From Tsukamurella sp. 8F (GTDB lineage: Bacteria; Actinomycetota; Actinomycetes; Mycobacteriales; Mycobacteriaceae): a stretch of DNA of 64,000 nucleotides. Each line of letters starts with the position of its first letter. The stretch's first letter is position 1. Shown here one piece after another: positions 18,685-28,333 of the stretch. The notes below the pieces were generated by a model. It was not told the origin of the DNA and ran no database searches. It worked only from the letters and a program-made list of their open reading frames with translations. The translations under genes and the position numbers were made by a program. Location: the NCBI RefSeq assembly GCF_029167375.1, contig NZ_JARFTP010000016.1:1-64000 (forward strand), read 5' to 3'.

Positions 18685-19452
18685 GTGACCGATGCGTCCT
18701 CCTCGGAGCTGCTCGAGCTCGGCCCGCCCCTCGTGGTGGCCCTCGTGCTGCTCGTCGCGGCGGGCACATGCGTTGCGTGGCTCGGGCAAACGGGCCACGC
18801 CCGGCAACTCGCGTGGGCGTCCGTCCGGGCGACCGTGCAGCTGACGGTCCTCGGGACGGTGCTCAGCTACATCGTCGGCAGCCTGTGGCTGACGGCCGCA
18901 TTCCTCACTCTCATGTCGTGCGCCGCGACGTGGACCGCGGCCTCGCGGATCACCGCCGGGCGGCCGGGCCCGCGGGCGCTGGGGCTGACGCTCCTCGCCG
19001 TCGCCGTACCCGCGAACGCCCTCGTCGTCGCCCTCACCCTGGCGGGTGTCGTGCCCGCGCGCGGCATCGCGATCATCCCGACCGTGGGCATCGTCATGGG
19101 CGGCGCGATGACGACCGCCGCACTAGCGGGTCAGCGCGCGCGGCACGAGCTCCGGGTACGGCACGGCGAGGTGGAGGCGGGGCTCGCGCTGGGCCTCGAC
19201 GGCGTCTTCATCCGGCTCGAGGTGTGCCGCTCGGGCGCCGCGACCGCGTTGATCCCCGCACTGGATCAGACGCGCACCGTCGGGCTCGTGACCATCCCCG
19301 GCGCCTTCGTCGGCATGGTCCTGGGCGGGGCATCGCCACTACACGCAGGGTTCATGCAGCTCTTCGTCCTGATAGCGCTGTTGGCGAACTCCCCGATCGC
19401 ACTGGTCGCCGTCACGCAGTTCGTGGCACGCGGGTGGTACGACGCGTCGTAG
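18685..19452 (+). CDS. FetB/YbbM-type (UPF0014) membrane permease
   Basis: The 255-residue polytopic protein has the FetB pattern: a central ASRITAGRPGPRALG loop, TVGIVMGGAMTTAALAGQRARHEL, and the TVGLVTIPGAFVGMVLGGASPL segment. E. coli FetB with its ATPase FetA exports iron. No FetA-like ATPase lies alongside, so the partner would be encoded elsewhere. GTG 18685 is chosen because TAGTCT (18672-18677) lies exactly 7 nt upstream, the leaderless pattern of this window; the longer frame from 18643 would start upstream of its own promoter. It diverges from gltB. Confidence 0.82.
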   Translation: MTDASSSELLELGPPLVVALVLLVAAGTCVAWLGQTGHARQLAWASVRATVQLTVLGTVLSYIVGSLWLTAAFLTLMSCAATWTAASRITAGRPGPRALGLTLLAVAVPANALVVALTLAGVVPARGIAIIPTVGIVMGGAMTTAALAGQRARHELRVRHGEVEAGLALGLDGVFIRLEVCRSGAATALIPALDQTRTVGLVTIPGAFVGMVLGGASPLHAGFMQLFVLIALLANSPIALVAVTQFVARGWYDAS

Positions 19453-19520
19453 GCCTCCACGAGCAAAGGGCAGGCGAGGCATAGTCTGGACCGGCGAAGA
19501 ACGAGGAGGTCCCACACATC

Positions 19521-20720
19521 GTGTCCATGCCGACCAGCTCGACCGACAGCACTCCCGACCGGCCCGCGCCGCCCCGCTGGAGCAAGCGCTCGCCCTATCA
19601 GGCCCGGGTTCTGGTCAACCGGCGGCTGTCGCTGGCCGGCAGCTCGAAGGAGATCCACCACTTCGAGCTGGATCTCGGCGACAGCGGAATCGAGTACCAG
19701 CCGGGCGACGCGCTCGCGGTGCTGCCGGTCAACCCGCCGGCGCTGGTGCAGGCGCTCCTGGACGCACTAGAGCTGGACCCGGACACCGACGTCGACGGCG
19801 TCCCCTTGCGCGAGCGGCTACTTCGGGACTGGGAGATCGCCACGCCGCACCGCTCGCTCATGAAGGCGCTGGCGGAGCGCGACCCGGACTCCGAGCTGGC
19901 CCACGTCACGGACCGCGGCGACAAGGATGCGCTGCATCATTTTCTTTGGGGCCGTGACGTTCTCGACCTCCTCCACGCGAGCCCCACCGTCCGCTTCACC
20001 CCCGTCGAGCTGGCGAAGGTGTTCCGACCGTTGCAGCCGCGCGCTTACTCCATCTCGTCGAGCCCACTGCGGCATCCGGGGCGCGCGCACCTCACCGTCG
20101 CCGCCGTGCGCTACACGGGGCACGGCGGCAACCGGGTGCACGGCGGCGTCTGCTCCACGTTCCTCGCGGACCGCGCCGGCGTGGCGCCTGCGCGCTACGG
20201 CGAGGCCGCAGGCGTCACCGAGACGATCGGCGTGTTCCCGCAGCCCAACAAGTCGTTCCGCCTGCCCGGCGACGATGCGGCCGCCATCATGATCGGCCCG
20301 GGCACGGGGCTGGCGCCGTTCCGCGGTTTCCTGCACGAACGGGCCGAACGCGGTGCGCGGGGCGGCAACTGGTTGTTCTTCGGGGACCAGCACCGCGCCT
20401 TCGACTATCTCTACGCCGACGAGATCGCGCAGTTCGAGGCCGACGGCGTTCTCACCGAGCTCGATCTCGCCTTCTCGCGTGACCAGACGGAGAAGATCTA
20501 CGTCCAGGACCGCATGTTCGCCCGCGCCGCCGAGCTCTGGGCCTGGCTCCAGGACGGCGCCCACGTCTACGTCTGTGGCGACGGCCAGCGCATGGCCCGC
20601 GACGTCGACGCTGCGCTGCACCACATCGTCGCCAAGCAGGGCGGGCTCGACGCCGACGCCGCTGCCACCTACATCAAGGATCTGAAGAAGGCCAAGAGGT
20701 ACGTGCGCGACGTGTGGTGA
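19521..20720 (+). CDS. CysJ-like FAD/NADPH reductase without flavodoxin domain
   Basis: The 399-residue protein has the FAD-binding and NADPH-binding parts of the CysJ / cytochrome P450 reductase family: an EIHHFELDLGDSGIEYQPGD connecting domain, RAYSISSS (FAD), GPGTGLAPFRGF and VYVCGDGQRMARDVDAAL (NADPH), and a C-terminal aromatic residue (YVRDVW) that should stack on the flavin. The FMN flavodoxin domain is absent, so it must reduce a separate carrier or enzyme. It is very similar to the C-terminal two thirds of the diflavin reductase at 26586-28331. GAGGAGGT lies 10 nt before GTG 19521, and TAGTCT (19482-19487) is a likely -10 box. The gap to the next gene is 265 bp. Confidence 0.87.
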   Translation: MSMPTSSTDSTPDRPAPPRWSKRSPYQARVLVNRRLSLAGSSKEIHHFELDLGDSGIEYQPGDALAVLPVNPPALVQALLDALELDPDTDVDGVPLRERLLRDWEIATPHRSLMKALAERDPDSELAHVTDRGDKDALHHFLWGRDVLDLLHASPTVRFTPVELAKVFRPLQPRAYSISSSPLRHPGRAHLTVAAVRYTGHGGNRVHGGVCSTFLADRAGVAPARYGEAAGVTETIGVFPQPNKSFRLPGDDAAAIMIGPGTGLAPFRGFLHERAERGARGGNWLFFGDQHRAFDYLYADEIAQFEADGVLTELDLAFSRDQTEKIYVQDRMFARAAELWAWLQDGAHVYVCGDGQRMARDVDAALHHIVAKQGGLDADAAATYIKDLKKAKRYVRDVW

Positions 20721-20909
20721 GTCGCACTCCCCACGGCTTCCCCTGCGATCGTCCACCCGCGGACAGCGCGAGCGGGCGACCGTGGCTGTTCCCGTGATCG
20801 TGGCTGGTCGGGGCCGCGCGCTGGGGCGCGCGACCGTCACGTGGGATATCTCATGCGGCAACGGGCCGCACACCGCCGTATCGTTGGTCGAGCTCCAGTG
20901 ACGCAGCCC

Positions 20910-20915
20910 TAGAAT
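20910..20915 (+). promoter_or_regulatory. -10 element of the second gltB operon
   Basis: TAGAAT is a good actinobacterial -10 box. It predicts a transcript start near 20922, which leaves a 5' leader of about 64 nt before GTG 20986. The IdeR box overlaps the first transcribed bases. Confidence 0.6.
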
Positions 20916-20925
20916 TTGCGCATGC

Positions 20926-20944
20926 TGAGGTTAGCCTTACCATT
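20926..20944. promoter_or_regulatory. IdeR/DtxR iron box
   Basis: TGAGGTTAGCCTTACCATT matches the 19-bp IdeR/DtxR consensus (TTAGGTTAGSCTAACCTAA) at 14 of 19 positions, including the whole AGGTTAGCCT core. It sits just downstream of the predicted -10 box, the usual place for iron-dependent repression. The operon would therefore be switched on when iron is scarce. The assignment rests on the match alone. Confidence 0.75.
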
Positions 20945-20985
20945 CCAACGGTTGACGCTGACCCCTGAACGACTGGAGCCGCCCC

Positions 20986-23900
20986 GTGAACGAAGACCGA
21001 CTCGGCCTGTACGACCCCGCTCGGGAGTCGAGCGCGTGCGGCGTCGGCTTCATCACGCGCAAGGACGGCACCCAGCACCACGACGTGATCCTGCGCGGCG
21101 AGGAAGCGCTATGCGCGATCCCCCACCGCGGCGGCATGTCCGCCGAGGGTGTGGGCGACGGCGCCGGCGTAAGCGTCGATCTCTCGGTCGAATTCTTCTC
21201 CCACCTGGCCGGCCGCGACCTGGAGCGGGGGCGGTTCGGCGTCGCCAACCTGTTCCTCCCGACCGATCCAGGCCAGGGCCTCGCGGCGCGCGAGCTGGTA
21301 CGCCTGGTCCTGGCCGAGCACGGTTTCGAAGTCCTGGTCGAACGCGACGTGCCCGTCGACCCCACTGCCATCCGCCCCGCAGCCGCCGAGTACCAGCTGC
21401 CCATCGTGCAGTGGGTGTTCGCAGCCGCGCCGGACGCCAGCGGGGAGGCGGGTGACCGAACCGCCGTGGACCGCGCCGCGAACGCCGCACTGCTCGACAT
21501 CGAGCGCGAGGCATACGGGAATCCGGCGCTGTCGGGCCTGTATCCGCTGTCGCTGAGCGCGCGCACGATGGTGCTCAAGGGGCGCCTGAACGCGGGCGAG
21601 GTCGTGCGGTACTTCACGGACCTGAGTGATCCGCGGCACTCCGTGGCCACGATGTACTTCCACACGCGGTTCTCCACCAACACCGAACCGCATCCCACGA
21701 TGGCTCAGCCGTTCCGCATGATGGCGCACAACGGCGAACTCAACACCGACCGCAAGAACCGCCTGTCGGACGACGCGCTGGCCCGCTCGCGGTCGCGCAC
21801 CATCGTCCGGCCGCCCGGGCAGTCGGACTCCTCTCGCCTGGACCAGACGCTGCAGAGCCGCGTGTTCGACGACGGCCTCGGCCTCGTCGAGGCGGTCGTC
21901 TCGCTCATGCCGCCTGCGTGGGAGAACGACGCATCCCTGCCGCAACCGGTGCGCGACATGCTCGAGTTCTTCTCGCTGTACGAGGAGAAGAACGACGGCC
22001 CGGCGGCCCTGATCTTCAGCGACGGCGACGTCGTAGGCGCGCGGCTGGACCGCCTCGGCCTACGGCCGCTGCGTAGCGTCGAGACCGACGAGTACCTCGT
22101 GGTGGCGTCCGAGGCCGGGCAGGTGGCGTTCCCCGACGATGAGGTCACCCACCGCGGCCGCATCGAGGCCGGCGGCATGCTGTACCTCGACCACCGCACG
22201 GGCGACGGCCGCGTCTACCGCACGCGCGAGGCGCTCGAGAAACTCGCGGCACAGCGCGACTACGCGGGCCTCCTGGAATTCGCGCGAGTCCGGCTCGCCG
22301 ACCTCTCGCCGCCCGAGATCCTGCGTGGCGTCGACACCCTCGGCTACCCGGGCGATCTCACTCTGCACGGCCGATACGTGTCGTACTCCCTGAATCAGGA
22401 GAGCTTCCGTTTCCTGCTCGACCCCATGCTCGCCGACGGTTCCGAGCGCATCTCCGCGATGGGCTACGGCAACGCCATCAACGCGCTCTCCGATCAGGAG
22501 GGCGGCATGGCCAAATACTTCTCGCAGCGTTTCGCGCAGGTGACCAATCCGCCACTCGACTCCATCCGCGAGGCCGATGCGATGTCGATGCGGGTCGCGT
22601 TGGGCGCCAAGACCTCCGACGGATCTCTCGGCAAGTCCGAGGCAGGCGGACTCAGCAAGCAGATCGTGTTGGAGTCCCCCATCCTGGGCCACCTGGACAT
22701 GATCAAGCTGCGCCGCCAGACGATCACGCCGCTGCGCCACTTCGAACTGCTCTACACGCCCGTACCCGACGATGCCGCCGCCAACGCCGAAGCCGTACTG
22801 GCCGCCGTGGATCGGTTGTGCGACGAGGTCGAGGCGTTCGCGCGACGGCAGGGCGGCATCGCGGTCCTCACCGACCGGCCCGTCGCCACCGACGAGGCCC
22901 CCGTGCCACTCCTGTTGGCTATCGCCGCGGTGGACCAGAGGCTCATCTCCGCCGGCGTGCGGCTGCGTGTGTCGATCGTCGCGGAGAGCGGCCAGCTGCC
23001 GTCGTCACACCACATCGCGTCGGCGCTGGGGTTCGGCGCCTCCGCGGTGTATTCGCTGTCGGCGCGGCTGCGCGCGGAGGAGAAGTACCCCAGCCCCGCG
23101 GCGCCCGCGGGCGAGTACACGGACACGGACCGCGCGTTCGACAGGTTCCGCAAAGCCGCCGAGAAGTCGCTCGCCAAGACGATGGGCCGGGTGGGTCTGT
23201 GCACCGTCGAGAGCTACATCGGCGGGCAGTTCTTCGAGCCCAACTATCTGGACACTCGGGATCCCGTGCTGGCCAGGTGCTTCCCGCACCTCGACGCGCC
23301 CGTCGGCGGCGTCGGCTTCGCACGTATCGCGCAGGCCGCCACCGAGTGGCACGCCCGTGCCGCCACCGTCGAGAACGAGAACCAGATCCCCCTGCTGGGC
23401 CTGTTCAAGGAACGATCCGACGGCGCCGGACACTCGTACGGCATCAGTGCCGTACGAGGATTCGCCGGTATGACAGAGGAGCCGACTGCGATAACCCCGG
23501 CCACAGCACCCGCCGCCGAGGGCGATGCTCTGCGACTGCTCACGCTGTCGCGGCTGGAGGACTCGTTCGGCATCACGGACGACGCCTACCGGCACAACGG
23601 ATTCGGTGCCCTCACCGCCGAGCAGATCGACTCGTTCGAGATGACGGCCGGTTACCGCGAGTTCCTCGCCGCCACGACGCTGGAACGGTCACGCCGCCCG
23701 TCGGCGCTGCGCGACGTCCTGGTGCCGCCGGCGGATGTCACGATGCTGAGCACCGAGGAGGAGTTCGCCAGAGAGCTGGGCCGGTTCTCGCTCGACGGCA
23801 ACGGCAGCCTCATGGCTCGCGGCCTGCTCGTGGAGCGACTCTCCGACAACCGATTCCGTGTCCGGCTGACCGAGGCTCCCGAGGATCCCGCGCTCGAGGA

Positions 23901-26589
23901 CGAGGCGTACTCCGGCTTCGCCGCGTTCCTTGAAGCAGCTTTCCCCGGCGAGACGGAGCACTTCCTGGGAGAGGGACTCACGGTGACGGCGCACGGCCGC
24001 GCCCGCGGCTACCTGGGACTTCTGGACACCGCGCCACCGTCGCTGCCCCTCGACGAGGTGCAGCCCGCGCACGAGATCACGCGCGCCCTGGCATCCGGGG
24101 CGATGAGCCACGGTGCGCTCGTCGCATCCGCACACGAAGCGGTGGCGCACGGCACCAACATGGTCGGCGGCATGTCGAACTGTGGCGAGGGAGGCGAGCA
24201 CCGGAGCCGCTACGGCACGATCCGCGGCTCGCGCATCAAACAGTTCGCTTCAGGACGCTTCGGGATCTGGGCCGGCTACCTCGCCGACCCCATGCTCGAG
24301 GAGCTCGAGATCAAGATCGGCCAGGGTGCCAAGCCCGGCGAGGGCGGGCAGCTGCCCGCGCCCAAGGTCACGGTCGATATAGCGGCCGCGCGCGGCGGTA
24401 CACCCGGCATCGAGCTGATCTCTCCACCACCGCATCACGACACGTACTCGATCGAGGACCTGGCGCAGCTGATCCACGACTGCAAGGCCGCGCGCGTCCG
24501 CGTCATCGTGAAACTGGTGTCGTCCGAGGGCATCGGCACCATCGCCGTCGGCGTCGCAAAGGCCGGCGCCGATGTCATCAACGTGGCCGGCAATACGGGC
24601 GGCACGGGTGCGGCGGCGGTGACGTCGCTCAAGTACGCGGGCCGCTCCGCCGAGATCGGCATCGCCGAGGTGCACCAGGCCCTCGTCGCGAACGGCCTGC
24701 GGGACAAGGTGATCCTGCGCTGCTCCGGTGCCCACCAGACCGGCGGCGACGTCGTCGTCTCGGCGCTACTGGGCGGAGACAGCTTCGAATTCGGCACCAC
24801 CGCGTTGATGATGCTCAAGTGCGTCATGGCCAAGAACTGCAACATCAAGTGCCCCGCCGGCCTCACCACCAATCCCGAGGTGTTCGACGGTGATCCGCGC
24901 GCGCTGGCGCAGTACCTGATGAATGTCGCACACCACGTACGGCAGATCCTGGCGCGGCTGGGGTTGCGCTCGCTGCGCGACGCACGCGGCCGCACCGACC
25001 TGCTTCAGCTGCTCGAACATCCCTCCGCCGTCGGGCATCTGGACGTGCGCGGCATGCTGGCCCGGGTGCCGGGCCGCACCATCGCAGACCCCGTCTACCT
25101 CGAGAAGGACTACTCCGTCGACGATGGGCTCCTGGCGCGGGTGCGCGACGAGCTGTTCGTCGCCGGAGCTCCCTCCGTGACGATCTCCGGTGTGGCGCTC
25201 TCCAATCCGAACAAGTCGGTCGGCGGACAGCTGTCCATCGACATCGAGCGTCTGTTGAACCATCCCGACGCGGACACGCGCGGCGCGTTCCCCGCCGGCT
25301 GCGTGCCGGAGGATCACCCGGCAGTGCTCGCCGACGGGCGTGGCCGGCGGTTCCTCTCCGAGGGTGCCGTGCGCGTCGAATCGCACGGCACGGCCGGACA
25401 GTCGTTCGGTGTCTTCACGGGCGACGGAGTCGAGCTGGTGCACACCGGGACCGCCAACGACGGTGTCTCCAAATCCCAGAGCGGCGGGCGCGTGATCGTG
25501 CGCTCCCCCGGCGGAGGTGCCACGGGCGCGGGCGGCCGCGCCGTGGTGCCCGGTGGCAACGTCCTGATCGGCAACTTCGCGTTGTTCGGTGCCACTGGTG
25601 GCCGAACCTTCGTACAGGGTGAGGCCGGAGACCGCTTCGCCGTGCGTAATTCGGGCGCCACGGCGGTCGTCGAGGGTGTCGGCGAGTACTGCTGCGAATA
25701 CATGACGGGCGGCGCAGTGCTCAACCTCGGCCGCTACGGCAAGGGCCTGGGCAACGGCATGAGCGGCGGATTCGTGTACCAGTACGACCCGGAACAGCGG
25801 CTCGCGCAGACCGCATCCGACGCGCTGCTGGTGCACCCGCTCGTGGGTGAGGACGTGCCGGCGTTCCACGAGGAGGCCGCGCAGACCATGCTGCGCTGGC
25901 ACGTCGAGGCCTCCGGATCACCGCTGGGCGCAGCGCTTCTCGACGACTGGGCCACCGCTCGCGAACACATCGTGGTAGGCATGCCGCGGGCCATGCTGTT
26001 GTACCAGGACGCGGACGCCATCCTCGCGGCCAAGCCCCGCAAGGATCTGCTCGATGAACTGGCCACCGCCGTGGCGGGCCACCGACTGCACGAGTTCAAG
26101 ACCGCGCTGCGCGACGGGCTCCCGATCGCCGACGGAGTCACACCCGCGCTCGGGGACACCACATCAGACCACGCGTTCGCACTGCTGTCGTCGTTCACGG
26201 TGCTGGCGCTGTCCCGCGAGGTAGCCGCCGAGCGCGTGCCGGGAGCCATCGGGCCGAACGACCCCCGTCTTATCGGCATCGCTCAGAATCTGCTGCTCAC
26301 CGAGGATTTCGCGGTGCGGGCCCGGCTGCTGAAGTACTTGCGGCCGCAGTTGGAGCGGTACGACGATCGCGAGCTCGCCGCACAGATCGCGGCCAAGAGG
26401 CTGGAGGACTACACGACCTCGCTCACCGAGCGCAACGTGCTCGGAATCGATGCACCCGGCACCTACGGCTGGATCCTGCACCAGCGCACCAAGAACGCCT
26501 CGGTCCTGGACCACCGCGCCATGGACTCCATGCTGGTGGACGCGGCCGTCAAGGATATGGCCCGATTCGTCAAGGCGGTGTCCGCATGA
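20986..26589 (+). CDS. Second, extended glutamate synthase large-subunit-like protein
   Basis: The 1867-residue protein is ~330 residues longer than the classical GltB nearby. It keeps the class II amidotransferase cysteine (SSACGVGFI, C18), RFSTNTEPHPTMAQPFR and MMAHNGELNT, the FMN domain ([20 protein letters not shown]) and a GXGXG domain (GVGEYCCEYMTGG). The Fe-S motif is altered: C1279-x5-C1285-x3-C1289, one residue shorter than the usual x5/x4 spacing. A central insertion (~800-1010) and a C-terminal helical extension of ~190 residues have no counterpart in GltB. There is no GltD partner; the stop overlaps the diflavin reductase start (ATGA). GGAG lies 7 nt before GTG 20986. Glutamate synthase activity is plausible but unproven; a changed substrate or electron donor is equally possible. 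Confidence 0.88.
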   Translation: MNEDRLGLYDPARESSACGVGFITRKDGTQHHDVILRGEEALCAIPHRGGMSAEGVGDGAGVSVDLSVEFFSHLAGRDLERGRFGVANLFLPTDPGQGLAARELVRLVLAEHGFEVLVERDVPVDPTAIRPAAAEYQLPIVQWVFAAAPDASGEAGDRTAVDRAANAALLDIEREAYGNPALSGLYPLSLSARTMVLKGRLNAGEVVRYFTDLSDPRHSVATMYFHTRFSTNTEPHPTMAQPFRMMAHNGELNTDRKNRLSDDALARSRSRTIVRPPGQSDSSRLDQTLQSRVFDDGLGLVEAVVSLMPPAWENDASLPQPVRDMLEFFSLYEEKNDGPAALIFSDGDVVGARLDRLGLRPLRSVETDEYLVVASEAGQVAFPDDEVTHRGRIEAGGMLYLDHRTGDGRVYRTREALEKLAAQRDYAGLLEFARVRLADLSPPEILRGVDTLGYPGDLTLHGRYVSYSLNQESFRFLLDPMLADGSERISAMGYGNAINALSDQEGGMAKYFSQRFAQVTNPPLDSIREADAMSMRVALGAKTSDGSLGKSEAGGLSKQIVLESPILGHLDMIKLRRQTITPLRHFELLYTPVPDDAAANAEAVLAAVDRLCDEVEAFARRQGGIAVLTDRPVATDEAPVPLLLAIAAVDQRLISAGVRLRVSIVAESGQLPSSHHIASALGFGASAVYSLSARLRAEEKYPSPAAPAGEYTDTDRAFDRFRKAAEKSLAKTMGRVGLCTVESYIGGQFFEPNYLDTRDPVLARCFPHLDAPVGGVGFARIAQAATEWHARAATVENENQIPLLGLFKERSDGAGHSYGISAVRGFAGMTEEPTAITPATAPAAEGDALRLLTLSRLEDSFGITDDAYRHNGFGALTAEQIDSFEMTAGYREFLAATTLERSRRPSALRDVLVPPADVTMLSTEEEFARELGRFSLDGNGSLMARGLLVERLSDNRFRVRLTEAPEDPALEDEAYSGFAAFLEAAFPGETEHFLGEGLTVTAHGRARGYLGLLDTAPPSLPLDEVQPAHEITRALASGAMSHGALVASAHEAVAHGTNMVGGMSNCGEGGEHRSRYGTIRGSRIKQFASGRFGIWAGYLADPMLEELEIKIGQGAKPGEGGQLPAPKVTVDIAAARGGTPGIELISPPPHHDTYSIEDLAQLIHDCKAARVRVIVKLVSSEGIGTIAVGVAKAGADVINVAGNTGGTGAAAVTSLKYAGRSAEIGIAEVHQALVANGLRDKVILRCSGAHQTGGDVVVSALLGGDSFEFGTTALMMLKCVMAKNCNIKCPAGLTTNPEVFDGDPRALAQYLMNVAHHVRQILARLGLRSLRDARGRTDLLQLLEHPSAVGHLDVRGMLARVPGRTIADPVYLEKDYSVDDGLLARVRDELFVAGAPSVTISGVALSNPNKSVGGQLSIDIERLLNHPDADTRGAFPAGCVPEDHPAVLADGRGRRFLSEGAVRVESHGTAGQSFGVFTGDGVELVHTGTANDGVSKSQSGGRVIVRSPGGGATGAGGRAVVPGGNVLIGNFALFGATGGRTFVQGEAGDRFAVRNSGATAVVEGVGEYCCEYMTGGAVLNLGRYGKGLGNGMSGGFVYQYDPEQRLAQTASDALLVHPLVGEDVPAFHEEAAQTMLRWHVEASGSPLGAALLDDWATAREHIVVGMPRAMLLYQDADAILAAKPRKDLLDELATAVAGHRLHEFKTALRDGLPIADGVTPALGDTTSDHAFALLSSFTVLALSREVAAERVPGAIGPNDPRLIGIAQNLLLTEDFAVRARLLKYLRPQLERYDDRELAAQIAAKRLEDYTTSLTERNVLGIDAPGTYGWILHQRTKNASVLDHRAMDSMLVDAAVKDMARFVKAVSA

Positions 26590-28331
26590 CCGCGGTCTTC
26601 CCACCCGAGTTGGCGGTCCCGTTCACGAGCGACCAGCAGTCGTGGCTGTCGGGTTTCCTGGCAGGGCTCGCGGCAGCCCAGCGCGACGACGAGAATTCAT
26701 CCGGGGCAGCTACTCTCACCGCCACGGTGCTGTACGGGACTCAGACGGGCAACAGCGAGGACCTGGCAGACCGACTGCTCACCGCGCTCCGCGCACAGGG
26801 ACTCGGCGGCACCGTCGCAGCCCTGGACGACGCGACGCCGGACCAACTCGCGGCGTCGTCGCACGTCCTGATCGTCACGTCGACGTACGGCGAGGGCGAG
26901 ATGCCCGACAACGCCGAACTGTTCTGGGAGGCGTTGTCCTCGGACGGCGCCCCGCGGCTGGAGTCCCTGCGCTTCGCGGTGCTCGCCCTCGGCGACAGCG
27001 GCTACGAAGGGTTCTGCCAGGCGGGTCGCCTGCTGGACACGCGGCTCGAGCAGCTGGGCGCCGTCCGGCTGGCGCCTCGCGTGGACTGCGATGTCGATTT
27101 CGAGGATCCGGCCTCGGCCTGGATCACCGATGTCACGGAGCGGCTCGCCGCCGAAGCCCCCGAGGTCCCCGGGGTGCCGGGCACCGCGGCGCCGTCGGTC
27201 GCGGCCCCGAAACCCAAGCGGGCCAAGTGGAACCGCAAGTCGCCGTATCCGTCCCGGCTGGTGGTGAACCGGCTGCTGTCCGGCGCGGACAGCGCCAAGG
27301 AGATCAGGCACTTCGAGCTCGACCTCGGCGACAGCGGCATCGAGTACGCGGCAGGCGACGCGCTCGGCGTGTTGCCTGTCAACTCACCCGCGCTGGTCGA
27401 CGGGGTTCTGGAGGCGCTCGGCCTCGAGGGCACCGAGGAGGTCGACGGCGGCGCGCTGCGCGAACGGCTCAGCACAGCGCTCGAGATCTCGACGCCGGCT
27501 AAGGACCTGTTGCACGCCATCGCCGAACGCGATCCGGCATCGAATCTCGCGGCCGTGCTGGCGCGCGGTGAGCGCGAGCCCCTGGACCACTGGCTGTACG
27601 GGCGGGACGTGCTGGACCTGCTCCAGGCGAGCCCCGGGTGCGGTTTCACGGCAGCCGAATTCACCGGATTGTTGCGCCCCCTACAGCCCCGCGCATACTC
27701 GATCTCGTCGTCGCCGCTCGCCAGCCCCGACCGCATCCACCTGACGGTGGCGGCGGTCCGGCACGGCGAGCCACGTGAGCACGGAGGCGTCGCCTCGACC
27801 TTCCTCGCCGACCGCGCATCGGAGGCCACGGAGGTCGGGATCTTCCTGCAGCCCAACGCCTCCTTCCGCGTGCCCGCCGACGACGACCGGCCCATGATCA
27901 TGGTCGGGCCGGGCACCGGTATCGCGCCGTTCCGGGCCTTCCTGCACGAACGCGCCGGCCGCGGCGCGACGGGTAGGAACTGGCTGTTCTTCGGCGATCA
28001 GCATCGCGCAAGCGACTTCATCTACTCCGACGAGCTCACCGAGTTCGCCGATCGCGGTCTGCTGCACCGCATGGACCTCGCGTTCTCGCGGGACCAGACC
28101 GAGAAGGTGTACGTGCAGACCAAGATGGAGGAGCACGGCGCCGAGCTCTACGCGTGGCTCGAGGACGGCGGGCACTTCTACGTGTGCGGCGACGCATCGC
28201 GCATGGCGAAGGACGTCGACGACGCGCTGCGCCGGATCGTCGCGGACGCGCGCGGGCGCGGGTCCGACGACGCCGACGAGTACGTCGCAACGCTCAAGCG
28301 CGAGAAACGATACGTGAGGGACGTGTACTAG
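26586..28331 (+). CDS. CysJ/CPR-type diflavin reductase (FMN, FAD, NADPH)
   Basis: The 581-residue protein has all three modules: flavodoxin domain with FMN loops TQTGNSED, STYGEGEMPDNA and LGDSGYEGFC (residues ~40-185); connecting/FAD domain (EIRHFELDLGDSGIEYAAGD, RAYSISSS); and NADPH domain (GPGTGIAPFRAF, YVCGDASRMAKDV), ending in the flavin-stacking aromatic (YVRDVY). Families of this kind reduce sulfite reductase, cytochrome P450 or heme oxygenase. No sulfite reductase hemoprotein is nearby. Translation is coupled to the GltB-like gene upstream and to the heme-protein gene 2 nt downstream, so these are its likely electron acceptors. Iron-dependent control follows from the IdeR box of the operon. 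Confidence 0.9.
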   Translation: MTAVFPPELAVPFTSDQQSWLSGFLAGLAAAQRDDENSSGAATLTATVLYGTQTGNSEDLADRLLTALRAQGLGGTVAALDDATPDQLAASSHVLIVTSTYGEGEMPDNAELFWEALSSDGAPRLESLRFAVLALGDSGYEGFCQAGRLLDTRLEQLGAVRLAPRVDCDVDFEDPASAWITDVTERLAAEAPEVPGVPGTAAPSVAAPKPKRAKWNRKSPYPSRLVVNRLLSGADSAKEIRHFELDLGDSGIEYAAGDALGVLPVNSPALVDGVLEALGLEGTEEVDGGALRERLSTALEISTPAKDLLHAIAERDPASNLAAVLARGEREPLDHWLYGRDVLDLLQASPGCGFTAAEFTGLLRPLQPRAYSISSSPLASPDRIHLTVAAVRHGEPREHGGVASTFLADRASEATEVGIFLQPNASFRVPADDDRPMIMVGPGTGIAPFRAFLHERAGRGATGRNWLFFGDQHRASDFIYSDELTEFADRGLLHRMDLAFSRDQTEKVYVQTKMEEHGAELYAWLEDGGHFYVCGDASRMAKDVDDALRRIVADARGRGSDDADEYVATLKREKRYVRDVY

Positions 28332-28333
28332 AG

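Noticed and set aside
19460-19487. Second IdeR box before the single-flavin reductase
   Set aside because: The AGGGCAGGCGAGGCATA stretch matches the consensus too poorly, so iron control of that gene is not claimed.
20916-21455. 179-residue frame and the ATG at 20922 as an alternative leaderless start for the second GltB
   Set aside because: The frame is out of phase with GltB, is Arg/Pro-rich and runs antagonistically through conserved coding sequence.
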